A DNA stretch of 64,000 bases from Maribacter caenipelagi (lineage in GTDB: Bacteria; Bacteroidota; Bacteroidia; Flavobacteriales; Flavobacteriaceae), in assembly GCF_004364175.1 (NCBI RefSeq), contig NZ_SNZW01000015.1, positions 196,326 through 260,325 of the forward strand, given 5' to 3'. The first letter of the stretch is position 1. The number at the start of each line of letters is the position of its first letter. The notes under the pieces are model-generated. The model did not search any database. It was not told the origin of the DNA and saw only the letters and a program-made list of their open reading frames with translations. The position numbers and the translations under genes are program-made. Shown piece after piece: positions 18,061 to 27,100 of the stretch.

Positions 18061-18085
18061 AAAAAAACCCTTTATAAATAGGGTT
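18061..18085 (-). terminator. Short intra-cluster terminator after the MaoC gene
   Basis: On the minus strand AACCCT (18085-18080), an 8-nt loop, AGGGTT (18071-18066), then a run of T. It begins within the MaoC stop codon and lies 54 bp before the acyl-CoA synthetase start, so it may be a partial terminator. Confidence 0.55.
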
Positions 18086-18548
18086 ATTCGAACATTAAAC
18101 TCAAAAACTCAGCAACACATGCCGGTTTTTCAGAACCTTCTATTTCTACAGTACAGTTCCATGTCACTTTTAACCCGGTGTCGCCATAATTTTCTATTTT
18201 CGAAATACGACACACTAATCGAAGTCGGCTATCTACTAAAACCGGATTAGGAAAACGGACTTTATTCAACCCATAGTTTACTCCCATTTGTGCTGATTTT
18301 ACCTGAATGGAATCACCTAGCATTTTTGAAAGTAGTGATACCGACATAAAACCATGGGCTACCGGTTTTTTAAAGGGCGAGTGTTTTTTTGCTTTTTCTA
18401 GGTCTACATGAATCCATTGAAAATCTCCAGTTGCTTTCGCAAAGTCATTGATCATTTCTTGGGTAACAATCATCCAATCACTTTCTGGTAATTGTTTGCC
18501 TTCCAGCTTTCTAAATTCCTCAAAATTTTCGATTTCTAACTTTCCCAT
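18084..18548 (-). CDS. MaoC-like (R)-specific enoyl-CoA hydratase
   Basis: A single hot-dog protein. The hydratase 2 motif is visible as FAKATGDFQWIHVDLEKAKK with catalytic Asp and His, followed by PVAHGFMSVSLLSKML. Such enzymes hydrate trans-2-enoyl-CoA to (R)-3-hydroxyacyl-CoA. A longer frame begins at 18575 (MMVELQDKI), but it would overlap the upstream SDR by 23 bp. The ATG at 18548 (MGKLEIENFEEF), 4 bp after the SDR stop, fits better and gives 154 residues. It sits between an SDR and an acyl-CoA synthetase, consistent with acyl-CoA breakdown through an R-hydroxy intermediate. Confidence 0.87.
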   Translation of the reverse strand: MGKLEIENFEEFRKLEGKQLPESDWMIVTQEMINDFAKATGDFQWIHVDLEKAKKHSPFKKPVAHGFMSVSLLSKMLGDSIQVKSAQMGVNYGLNKVRFPNPVLVDSRLRLVCRISKIENYGDTGLKVTWNCTVEIEGSEKPACVAEFLSLMFE

Positions 18549-18552
18549 AATC

Positions 18553-19290
18553 TTATCTTGAAGTTCCACCATCAATGGTTAAGCAAATACCTGAAACAAA
18601 ACGAGCCTCGTCTGAAGCCAGGTACAAATAACCATAGGCAATATCAATAGGTTGCGCAACTGTTTTTAAAGGAATACTAGCTTCAATAGCTGCGAAATGC
18701 TCTTTCGGAATCTTATCTACCATATTAGTCATTGTAAAACCTGGCGCAATGGCATTTGCAGTTATACTGTATTTACCCAGTTCCATCGTCCATGTTTTTG
18801 ACATTGCAATGACACCTGCCTTAGTTGCTGCATAGTTTGTTTGCCCAAAATTACCACGTAAACCAACGTTAGAAGCAGCACTAACAATTCTTCCATATTT
18901 GTTTGCTTTCATATAAACTGCTGCTGCTTGTGTACATAAAAAGACTCCTTTCAGGTTTACCTCAACAACAGAATCAAATTCTGCTTCGCTCATTTTTTCA
19001 AGCGTTCTATCTCTGGTAATTCCCGCATTATTTATTAAGATATCTAACTTACCATACTTCTTATTTATCGATGCGAACAACGTTTCAATTGCAGCTTTGT
19101 CTGTTACTGAAACGGAATGAAATTCTGCTTTACCTCCATTCGAATTGATTCCGTCGGCAACTTCTTGCCCCTGTGGTAAAAGGTCTACTATGATTACCGT
19201 TGCACCTTCTTTTGCAAATAATTCGGATATTGCTTGACCAATTCCTCTTGATCCACCTGTAACTACAGCTACTTTATTTTCTAATCTCAT
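18553..19290 (-). CDS. SDR-family 3-oxoacyl reductase / hydroxyacyl-CoA dehydrogenase (FabG-like)
   Basis: A 245-residue classical short-chain dehydrogenase. The NAD(P)-binding motif is [14 protein letters not shown] ([13 protein letters not shown]), the catalytic Ser in IVSAASNVG and the YAATK pair are all present. It ends with LTIDGGTSR. FabG-like proteins interconvert 3-oxoacyl and (R)-3-hydroxyacyl thioesters. Its partner MaoC hydratase directly follows, suggesting the pair handles R-3-hydroxyacyl-CoA oxidation in this catabolic cluster rather than fatty acid synthesis. A heptamer tandem repeat occupies its 5' leader (19301-19354). Confidence 0.88.
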   Translation of the reverse strand: MRLENKVAVVTGGSRGIGQAISELFAKEGATVIIVDLLPQGQEVADGINSNGGKAEFHSVSVTDKAAIETLFASINKKYGKLDILINNAGITRDRTLEKMSEAEFDSVVEVNLKGVFLCTQAAAVYMKANKYGRIVSAASNVGLRGNFGQTNYAATKAGVIAMSKTWTMELGKYSITANAIAPGFTMTNMVDKIPKEHFAAIEASIPLKTVAQPIDIAYGYLYLASDEARFVSGICLTIDGGTSR

Positions 19291-19300
19291 TTTTTTTGTT

Positions 19301-19354
19301 TTGGTTGTTGGTTGTTGGTTGTTGGTTGTTGGTTGTTGGTTGTTGGTTGTTGGT
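19301..19354. repeat. Tandem heptamer repeat (TTGGTTG), about 7.7 copies
   Basis: 54 bp of uninterrupted TTGGTTG units. It fills the spacer between the MDR oxidoreductase and the SDR gene, beginning 10 bp upstream of the SDR start codon. On the transcript it reads CAACCAA repeats. A shorter, imperfect form of the same motif stands in the next spacer near 20396-20420. Confidence 0.9.
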
Positions 19355-19410
19355 AAATACCAAAATCAACTATATTACAACTTTGTACTTTGTACGGTAA
19401 TAAAAAAACA

Positions 19411-20388
19411 TTAATCTACCTTCACAATCAGCTTGCCCCGCACTTTTCTATTGGTCATTTCTTCCAATGCTTTTGAAGTGTCCTCTAAATTATAAATAGC
19501 ATGAATGTGTGGTTTCAATTTTCCTTCTGCATGCCATTTCATAAGGGTCATTGTATTTTCCATATTGGCTTTAGTATTCTTCATTGCAAAAGCTCCCCAA
19601 AAAACACCAACTATTGCCGCTTCTTTTAATAATGGAAGATTCAAAGGTATTTTTGGAATATCACCTGCAGCAAAGCCAACCACTAAATACCTACCGTTTC
19701 TGGCAATACCACGAAACGCTGCTTCTGAATACGTGCCGCCAACTGGATCGTATATGACATCTACACCTTTGCCTTCAGTCAGCTCTTTAATTGTTGCTTT
19801 TAAATCTTTTTTTGTATAGTTTATAGTTACATCAGCACCATATTCTTTACATAATGAAAGTTTTTCATCTGTGGAAGCGGCTGCAATAACTTTTGCTCCC
19901 ATTAACTTGCCTAACTCTACAGCTGCAAGTCCAACGCCACCTGATGCTCCCAATACCAAAAGGGTTTCTCCTTCTGCCAATACACCCCTATCTTTTAGTG
20001 CATGGTAAGAAGTACCATATGCCATTAAAAATGAAGCAGCTACTGGAAAATCCATTTGTGGTGGCTTTGGAAAACAAGCATTTGCAGGTACCACGACTTC
20101 TTCTGCCAGACCTCCGTGAGCTACAAATCCAAATACTTCTTGACCTACTTTTAAATGGGTTACTCCTTCACCTACTTCCTTAACAACACCCGCTACATCA
20201 CTACCTGGTGTAAAAGGCAATTCTGGCTTAAATTGATACAAACCCTGTATTATCAGTGTATCAGGAAAATTTAGTCCGCATGCCTTGACCGCCACTAAAA
20301 CTTCCTTCGCTTTTGGTTTTAAACTAGCAACTTCTTCTAATACCAAAGAAGATGGCGGACCATATGTATTACATCGTATTGCTTTCAT
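19411..20388 (-). CDS. NADPH:quinone oxidoreductase / MDR-family reductase
   Basis: A 325-residue zinc-free medium-chain dehydrogenase. The N-terminal GroES-like domain begins MKAIRCNTYGPPSSLVLEE, followed by FTPGSDVAGVVKEVGEGV. The Rossmann fold has LVLGASGGVGLAAVELGKLMG, and the C-terminus KALEEMTNRKVRGKLIVKVD is typical of QOR and enoyl reductase-like members. No catalytic Zn ligand set is seen. These enzymes reduce quinones or alpha,beta-unsaturated carbonyls with NADPH. In this cluster it may reduce an enoyl-CoA or enone intermediate; the substrate is inferred from neighbours only. Confidence 0.88.
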   Translation of the reverse strand: MKAIRCNTYGPPSSLVLEEVASLKPKAKEVLVAVKACGLNFPDTLIIQGLYQFKPELPFTPGSDVAGVVKEVGEGVTHLKVGQEVFGFVAHGGLAEEVVVPANACFPKPPQMDFPVAASFLMAYGTSYHALKDRGVLAEGETLLVLGASGGVGLAAVELGKLMGAKVIAAASTDEKLSLCKEYGADVTINYTKKDLKATIKELTEGKGVDVIYDPVGGTYSEAAFRGIARNGRYLVVGFAAGDIPKIPLNLPLLKEAAIVGVFWGAFAMKNTKANMENTMTLMKWHAEGKLKPHIHAIYNLEDTSKALEEMTNRKVRGKLIVKVD

Positions 20389-20499
20389 TTATTTTGGTTG
20401 TTGATTCTTGGTTGATGGTTATTTTTTAAATCCAAATTCAATTTCTAGGCATTGCTATTTTTGTATTTGACTTTTGAATTTATGTATGTGTTTATATTT

Positions 20500-21501
20500 T
20501 TACTCCTCTATTACTTTCAACACCAATTTCCCCATTTTATCACCTGAGAAAAGTCGGTTGTAAGTTTCTGGGAAGTTTTCAATTCCTTCATAAATATCTT
20601 CACGACTCTTTATTTTTCCTTGCGCCATCCATATGCCTAATTGCTCGGCTCCTTCTTTATACCTATCTGCCCAATCAAAAACGACGATACCTGTCATACT
20701 CGCTCTATTGACCAATAATGACAAATAATTACTCGGACCTTTTACCGCTTCTTTATTGTTATACTGAGAAATGGCACCACAAATAACAATTCTTGCATGA
20801 AGTCTTAATCTGCCTAGAACGGCATCTAAAATTTCTCCACCTACATTATCAAAATAAACGTCTAATCCCTTCGGGCATTCTTCTTTCAAACGTGCTTTGA
20901 TGTCCTCATTTTTATAGTCGATACAAGCATCAAAACCAAGTTCGTCAACAACATATTTACATTTTTCTGCACCACCGGCAATACCAATTACATGGCATCC
21001 TTTAATTTTGGCAATTTGACCAACAATACTACCAACAGCACCAGCAGCACCTGATACCACAACAACATCTCCTTCTTTAATCTTTCCAACTTCCTGAATT
21101 CCGAAAAATGCCGTCATACCCGGCATACCTAAAGAGCCAATATATGTTGGTAATGGAGCTAATTTTGGGTCTACAGGATAAAATCCTTTTCCATCAGTTA
21201 CCGTATATTGTTGAACACCACCGGTACCAGCTACATATTGTCCTACTTTAAATTTTGAATGTTTAGAGGCTACTACCTCGCCAACAGAACCTGCTCTCAT
21301 GACCGAACCGATTTCCATTGGTGCTATATAGGATCTTGCATCATTCATCCACCCACGCATGGCTGGATCTAACGATACATAATATTGTTTTACCAAAATT
21401 TGTCCTTCTTCTATTTCAGGGATTGGGTTGGTTTCTAACGACCATGTTGAAGCATCAGCTTCACCTTGTGGTCTTTTTACAAATAATAATTGTTTGTTCA
21501 T
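20500..21501 (-). CDS. NADP-dependent MDR oxidoreductase (alkenal/prostaglandin reductase type)
   Basis: 333 residues with the layout of the leukotriene B4 dehydrogenase / CurA / YncB group: KRPQGEADASTWSL near the N-terminus, QYYVSLDPAMRGWMND, the glycine-rich VVVSGAAGAVGSIVGQIAKIKG, and YFDNVGGEILDAVL. Members reduce the C=C bond of enones and alkenals with NADPH. It is separated by 111 bp from the next MDR gene, which belongs to a different subgroup, so the two are not simple duplicates. The role in the cluster is probably reduction or detoxification of unsaturated acyl or aldehyde intermediates, inferred from the neighbours. Confidence 0.87.
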   Translation of the reverse strand: MNKQLLFVKRPQGEADASTWSLETNPIPEIEEGQILVKQYYVSLDPAMRGWMNDARSYIAPMEIGSVMRAGSVGEVVASKHSKFKVGQYVAGTGGVQQYTVTDGKGFYPVDPKLAPLPTYIGSLGMPGMTAFFGIQEVGKIKEGDVVVVSGAAGAVGSIVGQIAKIKGCHVIGIAGGAEKCKYVVDELGFDACIDYKNEDIKARLKEECPKGLDVYFDNVGGEILDAVLGRLRLHARIVICGAISQYNNKEAVKGPSNYLSLLVNRASMTGIVVFDWADRYKEGAEQLGIWMAQGKIKSREDIYEGIENFPETYNRLFSGDKMGKLVLKVIEE

Positions 21502-21583
21502 GAATTCGTTTTATATTTTAAATTCCCGCTAGAGGAAATCTCTTTAATTTTTATTTAATATTTTCAAATTCTTAAATTCTACT

Positions 21584-22354
21584 TTACTTCTTCTTACTCG
21601 AAAAGCTCTCTACATACGCTTTCATCTTAGCTCTTATTTGTGGTTTCCACCAAAGCTCAGAAGCCTCTTTTAGTGAGGTTTCAGCGTTAAAGTCAAGTTT
21701 ACCCCAAAGATGATGTCGCAGTTTTGCTTTTGTATTTATAAGAATCTCTTGGTCAGCTCTCATATATATTTTCATCTGCTTTTCAGCGCGTTCCAAAACA
21801 TTTTCTAAAGGCACTAACTCATCTACCAGTCCGGCAGATAGTGCTTCTTTTCCTGATAGTAATTTTCCTTCCAAAATATACCTACTCGCTAAACCTTCGT
21901 CCATCCAAAAAGCATATGCTTCTGTTAAGTTTTGACTTATTTGAATGTTCACCGCGACCTCATTCAGCCCTATTACATACTTATCGCCTTCAGCCATATA
22001 TCTATTATCACTAGTTACCGCCAGTACGCATCCTCCTGCAGGTGAATGCCCAGTAATCGCCGATATAAATGGCTTTTTAAACTGAACTAACTGAAGATAT
22101 AATGCACCAAATATTGTGAAAAAATGAGTGATTTGTTCTTTATCGTATTGGTACAATTCAATTAAATCTAAACCTGCAGAAAAGTAATGGGGCTGCCCAG
22201 TTAGAATAACTCCCTTTACATCTGCATTTTTTTCTAAATCATGAAAAGTATCAGCTAATTCATTAACCATTTCGGCATTGATCGCGTTCACTTTGCCACG
22301 GTTCATTTGAACTATAGCATACTCGTTTTTATAAGTTATTTCTAATGTATTCAT
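21584..22354 (-). CDS. Enoyl-CoA isomerase/hydratase (crotonase fold, ECI1-like)
   Basis: 256 residues of the crotonase superfamily. The oxyanion-hole segments are YFSAGLDLIEL and ITGHSPAGGCVLAVTSDNRY, and the stretch KYVIGLNEVAVNI matches delta3,delta2-enoyl-CoA isomerases of the ECI1/DCI group better than typical hydratases. Isomerases of this kind move a 3,4 double bond to the 2,3 position, needed for unsaturated fatty acids. It starts 6 bp after the upstream SDR stop and is co-transcribed. Assignment as isomerase rather than hydratase is moderately sure. Confidence 0.82.
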   Translation of the reverse strand: MNTLEITYKNEYAIVQMNRGKVNAINAEMVNELADTFHDLEKNADVKGVILTGQPHYFSAGLDLIELYQYDKEQITHFFTIFGALYLQLVQFKKPFISAITGHSPAGGCVLAVTSDNRYMAEGDKYVIGLNEVAVNIQISQNLTEAYAFWMDEGLASRYILEGKLLSGKEALSAGLVDELVPLENVLERAEKQMKIYMRADQEILINTKAKLRHHLWGKLDFNAETSLKEASELWWKPQIRAKMKAYVESFSSKKK

Positions 22355-22360
22355 ATCTTT

Positions 22361-23116
22361 TTATAATGAAGTTCCTCCGTCTAATGTTATGGTCTGACCC
22401 GTAATAAATTTAGAATTCTCAGAGGCCAACCAACAAATTGCTTCTGCAATTTCATCTGCTTCACCAAAACGACCCATAGGTATAAAGCGTTTTAGTTTAG
22501 AACCCATATCTGGGCTTACAGACAATAATTGTTCTAATAATGCTGAATTAGTAAACCCAGGACAAACGGCATTAATACGTATTTTTTTTCTACCGTATTC
22601 TAGTGCGGCGGACTTCGTCATACCAACTACTGCAAATTTACTTGCGCTATAAGACAAATTATTCCCTGACGCTTTTAAGCCCGCAAGTGAGGCTACGTTT
22701 ACTATGTTTCCTTTTCCTTGAGAAATCATTTGCTTTATAGCCGCCTGCATGCAATAAAACACACCCGTTTGGTTCACAGCAATTACATTATGCCAATCAT
22801 CATGTGTATGGTCTGCCGTTTTTGCTTGGTGCTTTCCACCAATACCCGCATTATTTACCATTACATCTACACTACCGTATTTCGAAACCGTATCTGCTAT
22901 TAAACTTTCAACTTCTTCAAATTTGGTTACATCGGTTTTAATAGCCGTTGCAGTACCTCCTGCAGTATTTATTTCTTCGGCTACTTTATTGGCATTGTCC
23001 ATGTTAATATCAGAAACAATTACGTTTGCACCATGTGTTCCAAAAAGTTTAGCCGTTGCCGCGCCAATACCACTACCAGCACCTGTAATAATTACAATTT
23101 TGTCTTTTAAATTCAT
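22361..23116 (-). CDS. SDR-family oxidoreductase
   Basis: A 251-residue classical SDR with TGAGSGIGAATA at the cofactor site, DINMDNANKVA after the second strand (an acidic residue there suggests NAD preference), MVNNAGIGG, IVNVASLAG, the catalytic YSASK and the ending ITGQTITLDGGTSL. It resembles alcohol/3-hydroxyacyl dehydrogenases annotated as glucose 1-dehydrogenase-like. The exact substrate cannot be read from sequence. It lies between the ECI-like gene (6 bp downstream) and the DUF1330 gene, inside the acyl-CoA catabolism cluster. Confidence 0.87.
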   Translation of the reverse strand: MNLKDKIVIITGAGSGIGAATAKLFGTHGANVIVSDINMDNANKVAEEINTAGGTATAIKTDVTKFEEVESLIADTVSKYGSVDVMVNNAGIGGKHQAKTADHTHDDWHNVIAVNQTGVFYCMQAAIKQMISQGKGNIVNVASLAGLKASGNNLSYSASKFAVVGMTKSAALEYGRKKIRINAVCPGFTNSALLEQLLSVSPDMGSKLKRFIPMGRFGEADEIAEAICWLASENSKFITGQTITLDGGTSL

Positions 23117-23238
23117 TTGTTTCTTTTTAAACTTTTAGTGTTCCCAGATTCTTGATTCTGTTTGTTATGACAGCAAAGACTATTTTACTTTTTATCTCTC
23201 TACACTTTATTTTTTGTCCACTTAGTACTTGATACTTT

Positions 23239-23622
23239 TCAGCTACAATGTATTAACCGAGAATCTTCTAGTGCTTGTTTTCTTAAATGTGAAGGATACC
23301 CTTCAGCTTGTATCATCTCTAAAAAATCTGAAATGGATTTATATTTAATGAGCAATATTTTATCCCATAAGCCTTCATCTATGGGTCCTATCAACATGGT
23401 ATTTTCTTTACCCATAAATAAGATTTCTGCCTCTGCATTTATAAAAAAAGGAGTCGCTTTTTTCATATATTCTTTATAGGAATCAGACCCTGACAAACCC
23501 GTTTCAGGTACCAATTCTTTAAACTTCAATAAGTTAAGCATCACCACAGAAGTATCTTTTGGCAGTTTTATAAAAGCCTTAAATTGTTTTTCATTGATAT
23601 CTAGAAATGCTCCCTTTTTCAT
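23239..23622 (-). CDS. DUF1330-like small protein
   Basis: 127 residues from the ATG at 23622 (MKKGAFLDINEKQFKAF). The longer frame from 23643 would overlap the upstream kinase gene by 17 bp, whereas 23622 is 4 bp after that stop. The pattern VVMLNLLKFKE..., SYKEYMKKATPFF and the late YPSHLRKQALEDSRLI segment match DUF1330 / dimeric alpha-beta barrel proteins. Their biochemical role is unknown. Tight coupling to the APH-fold kinase and acyl-CoA dehydrogenase suggests a role in the same pathway. Confidence 0.75.
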   Translation of the reverse strand: MKKGAFLDINEKQFKAFIKLPKDTSVVMLNLLKFKELVPETGLSGSDSYKEYMKKATPFFINAEAEILFMGKENTMLIGPIDEGLWDKILLIKYKSISDFLEMIQAEGYPSHLRKQALEDSRLIHCS

Positions 23623-23626
23623 ACTC

Positions 23627-24694
23627 TTAAAATAAATTATCAATTTGATTTTTCTGAATGGCTTGCCATGCAGTATTACAACATAATTCTGATGCCTTGT
23701 TCAAGTATGCAAATTTTGGATCACTAGTATGACCATGCTTATACCTATAATATATTTGCTGGGCAATTACAGCAATTTTAAAGAGTCCATAAGCATAATA
23801 AAACGTTAGATTATCTATATTTCTCCCGCTTTTAAGTGCATATTGCTGCACTATTTCTGTTCTAGACGGGTTACCTTCCATAACCGTTGGTGATTGCAAA
23901 CCTTGCTTCATAAAATCGGGATCGGCAGCTGTTGTCCAATAGCCTAAAGAAGTGCCTAAATCCATTAAAGGATCACCTAGCGTACACATTTCCCAGTCTA
24001 GAATGGCTGTAATCTCTTTCCATGTATCATCTTTAAAAACTACATTGTCATACTTAAAATCATTATGTATTAAGGTATGATCGTATTTCTTTGGTTGATT
24101 GTCTTGCATCCATGACATTACCTTTTCAGCCGTAGGCACATTATCGGTAGCGGCAGCCAAATATTGCTTACCCCAGTTGGTAACCTGTCTTTCAACATAC
24201 CCTACTGGTCTACCTAAATTTTCTAATCCTGCAGCCTTGTAATCTACCTTATGAAATTCCACAAACGTATCTAGCCAGGTATTTGATACTATTTTGAATT
24301 CTACCGGAGAAACATTTCTAACACGTGCTTCTTTTGAAGTTAAAATTTCGCCTGAAACCTTACTCATTATATAAAATGGGGCACCAATTACATCCACATC
24401 TTCTGTATAGGCAAATGCAGTTGGTGCTTTATCGAACAACTTATTTAAGTTATGAATTACTTTATATTCCCTTCCCATATCATGACCTCTTTTGGGAGCG
24501 GCAAATGGAGGGCGACGCAATACAAATTCTTTATCTTCTATATGTAAAAGGTACGTCAGGTTTGAAAAACCATTAGAGAATTGATGAACCTTTAACTCGC
24601 TTTTGGCGGTAGTAATCAAGTTATGCTCAAGCAAGAATTTCTTGAGTTTAAGTTCGTCCAATTCCTCTCCATCTCTAACTGGTTTTAAATTCAT
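23627..24694 (-). CDS. APH-fold kinase, homologous to the N-terminal half of ACAD10/ACAD11
   Basis: 355 residues with the aminoglycoside phosphotransferase fold: N-lobe SNLTYLLHIEDKEFVLRRPP, catalytic loop H210-N-D212 with Asn217 (LIHNDFKYDNVVF), metal-binding Asp233 (ILDWEMCTLGDPLMDLG). The gene lies 31 bp downstream of an acyl-CoA dehydrogenase (24726-25940). In mammals ACAD10 and ACAD11 fuse these two domains, and that pair is reported to process 4-hydroxyacyl-CoAs by phosphorylation and elimination. An antibiotic-resistance role is unlikely in this context. Confidence 0.88.
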   Translation of the reverse strand: MNLKPVRDGEELDELKLKKFLLEHNLITTAKSELKVHQFSNGFSNLTYLLHIEDKEFVLRRPPFAAPKRGHDMGREYKVIHNLNKLFDKAPTAFAYTEDVDVIGAPFYIMSKVSGEILTSKEARVRNVSPVEFKIVSNTWLDTFVEFHKVDYKAAGLENLGRPVGYVERQVTNWGKQYLAAATDNVPTAEKVMSWMQDNQPKKYDHTLIHNDFKYDNVVFKDDTWKEITAILDWEMCTLGDPLMDLGTSLGYWTTAADPDFMKQGLQSPTVMEGNPSRTEIVQQYALKSGRNIDNLTFYYAYGLFKIAVIAQQIYYRYKHGHTSDPKFAYLNKASELCCNTAWQAIQKNQIDNLF

Positions 24695-24725
24695 TTTTTC
24701 TATTATCTGTTAGTCGAACTCTTTT

Positions 24726-25940
24726 TTATTTCGTGTATTTTTTAATGACATTCTTACCCAATTGACTCATGTGTACCTCATCTGGTCCATCTGCTAATCT
24801 GAGCATTCTTGCAGCAGCATAATAATGAGCCAACGGCACATCGCTACTTACGCCTAAACCGCCCAAAATTTGCATTGCCCTATCTACCACTCTCAATGTC
24901 ATATTAGGCGTAACTATTTTGATCATAGCTATTAAATCTTTGGCTTCTTTGTTACCTAGCTTATCCATTTTGTCGGCTGCGGAAAGAACCAGTAACCTTG
25001 TTTGCGCTATTTCACAGGCTGAATTTGCAATATCTTGACGAACACTACTGTAGGTATCTAAAGTTCTACCAAAAGGTTTACGTTGCGTTGTACGTTGCGC
25101 CATAATTTCTAACGAGCGTTGTGCCATACCTATTAAACGCATGCAATGATGTATTCTACCAGGACCTAATCTTCCCTGTGCAATTGCAAAACCTTGACCC
25201 TCACCTACCAATAAATTTTCTTTAGGCACACGAACATTATCTAATTGAATTTCTGCATGCCCCTCAGGAGAATCATTATAACCAAAAACAGTTAACGGTC
25301 TAATCACTTTTAAACCAGGTGAATTCATAGGCACCAAAATCATGCTCTGCTGTACATGTTGGGGAGCATCAAAATCAGTTTTTCCCATGACAATGGCAAT
25401 CTTACAATTAGGATCCATTGCACCCGATGACCACCATTTAAGACCATTAATTATATACTCATCTCCATCGGCTACAATAGATGTTTCTATATTGGTAGCA
25501 TCTGAAGAAGCAACTTCAGGTTCTGTCATTAAGAACGCAGATCGAATTTCACCGTTCATCAATGGTTTTAGCCATTTTTCTTGCTGTTCTGGAGTACCGT
25601 ATTTTGATAAAACTTCCATGTTGCCAGTATCAGGAGCACTACAGTTGAATACTTCTGATGACCATATCATGCGCCCCATTATTTCTGCCAACGGAGCATA
25701 TTCCATATTGGATAAACCAGGACTCAATTCTCCATAAGTTTTTGGTAGGAAAAGATTCCATAAGCCAGCATCTTTTGCTTTTTGTTTTAAACCTTCTAAG
25801 CCCGGCCACTTCGTCCATGCATTTGCTGGATCTTTATGATATGTCTCAACTTCTTTTTCAACAGGAGCCAAATTTTGAGCTACAAATTGCTTTAGTTTCT
25901 CTTGAAGTTCTTTGGATTTATCTGAATATTCGAAATTCAT
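24726..25940 (-). CDS. Acyl-CoA dehydrogenase, ACAD11-like
   Basis: 404-residue FAD enzyme of the acyl-CoA dehydrogenase superfamily. The flavin/substrate motifs [15 protein letters not shown] and [14 protein letters not shown] are present, with [15 protein letters not shown] in the helical domain and the C-terminal [19 protein letters not shown] followed by [27 protein letters not shown] is characteristic of the ACAD10/11 and CaiA-like subgroup. It is followed by the APH-fold kinase gene, the same two activities fused in mammalian ACAD11. It probably oxidises or processes medium/long or 4-hydroxy acyl-CoAs; the precise substrate is inferred. Confidence 0.9.
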   Translation of the reverse strand: MNFEYSDKSKELQEKLKQFVAQNLAPVEKEVETYHKDPANAWTKWPGLEGLKQKAKDAGLWNLFLPKTYGELSPGLSNMEYAPLAEIMGRMIWSSEVFNCSAPDTGNMEVLSKYGTPEQQEKWLKPLMNGEIRSAFLMTEPEVASSDATNIETSIVADGDEYIINGLKWWSSGAMDPNCKIAIVMGKTDFDAPQHVQQSMILVPMNSPGLKVIRPLTVFGYNDSPEGHAEIQLDNVRVPKENLLVGEGQGFAIAQGRLGPGRIHHCMRLIGMAQRSLEIMAQRTTQRKPFGRTLDTYSSVRQDIANSACEIAQTRLLVLSAADKMDKLGNKEAKDLIAMIKIVTPNMTLRVVDRAMQILGGLGVSSDVPLAHYYAAARMLRLADGPDEVHMSQLGKNVIKKYTK

Positions 25941-26054
25941 TGTTTCTCGTTTTCGTTGATACTTATTAAGAGTTAATTTCTTTGAGTTTCAATTTGTAAT
26001 TGTCTTTTAGTTGTTTAGATGATATCATTAATAACCAAGATGCAAAAACAAATT

Positions 26055-26831
26055 TTAGCCCGAAATTAAATATCCACCATCTGCTGCATATACGCCACCG
26101 GTCATATACGAACCTGCATCTGATGCTAATAGCATTACAACTCCTGCCATTTCATCTGGCTCGGCCATTCTTTTTAATGGTACGGTTTGATTGTAGCCTT
26201 CAACTAATTTGTCGTTAGACCAAAGACTTTGACTAAACTTTGTTTTAATAAGTCCGGGACAAACCACATTAGAGCGAATTCCAAATCTCCCCCATTCTTT
26301 GGCTTGGTTTTTTGTTAGCATAATCAAAGCCGATTTGGTCATACTATACAAGCCCAATCTAAACCCTGGATGAATACCTTCTACAGAAGAGATATTAATA
26401 ATACTTCCGCTTCCATTCTCCTTCATATATGGTTGAACCAAATTTGAAAGTAACCAAGGAGCTTTTACGTTCACATTCATTATTTTATCAAAAACCTCTT
26501 CACCAGAGGTTTCTAAAGGACCATAAAAAGGATTGATAGCCGCATTATTCACCAGTATATCTATGCGCCCATATTTTTCAATGGTCTTTGCTACTAGAGT
26601 TTCTCTCTGTGCTGAATCACCTATATGACAAGCAATACCTACGGCGTCGTATCCAGCTTTATTAAATTCAGCAGCCACAGCATCAACAGCTTCTTGCTTA
26701 CGGCTACTGATGACCAATTTGGCTCCATTTTCTGCCAAGCCTCGTGCAATAGATAATCCTATTCCTTTACTAGAACCTGTAACGATAGCCACTTTTCCTG
26801 TAAGATCAAATTTTTGTTTTATGCTATTCAT
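26055..26831 (-). CDS. SDR-family oxidoreductase (DHRS4-like)
   Basis: 258 residues. Cofactor motif TGSSKGIGLSIA followed by SSRKQEAVDAVAAEF, where the Ser-Arg pair suggests NADPH use. It also has VNNAAINPFYGPLE, IINISSVEG and the catalytic YSMTK. The AINPFYGP segment and ending YMTGGVYAADGGYLISG resemble DHRS4 carbonyl reductases. It is transcribed upstream of the ACAD11-like gene (114 bp spacer). Reduction or oxidation of a keto/hydroxy acyl intermediate is likely in this setting, but the substrate is unknown. Confidence 0.86.
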   Translation of the reverse strand: MNSIKQKFDLTGKVAIVTGSSKGIGLSIARGLAENGAKLVISSRKQEAVDAVAAEFNKAGYDAVGIACHIGDSAQRETLVAKTIEKYGRIDILVNNAAINPFYGPLETSGEEVFDKIMNVNVKAPWLLSNLVQPYMKENGSGSIINISSVEGIHPGFRLGLYSMTKSALIMLTKNQAKEWGRFGIRSNVVCPGLIKTKFSQSLWSNDKLVEGYNQTVPLKRMAEPDEMAGVVMLLASDAGSYMTGGVYAADGGYLISG

Positions 26832-27100
26832 ATGTTTATATCTCGTTTTTCTTTGCTAGTTTTTAAATGTCGCGTATTGACAGAACCAGCGCTATATTCT
26901 GTATGTGAATTTATCTTAAATTGTCTGCTGTACCTCAGTATTCTATTTCTCGAGATTTCTCCCTAAGTCAGCTACTTCCTCCTTTTATTTAAAAGGAAGA
27001 AAAATTCCTTTATCAGTACACACCTTTAAGCCGTATTAAATACTTTACTACATGGGTATTGAACTGTATAATTGGCAACAAGTCGTACTAGCCTCTCATG

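Noticed and set aside
19301..19354. Possible CRISPR array
   Set aside because: The units are 7 bp with no spacers; it is a simple tandem repeat.
19893..20183. Leu/Pro-rich plus-strand frame of 96 residues
   Set aside because: It is a low-complexity shadow of the MDR oxidoreductase Rossmann domain.
23627..24694. Aminoglycoside resistance gene
   Set aside because: The APH fold is shared with ACAD10/11-type kinases and the operon is lipid catabolic; resistance is unlikely.
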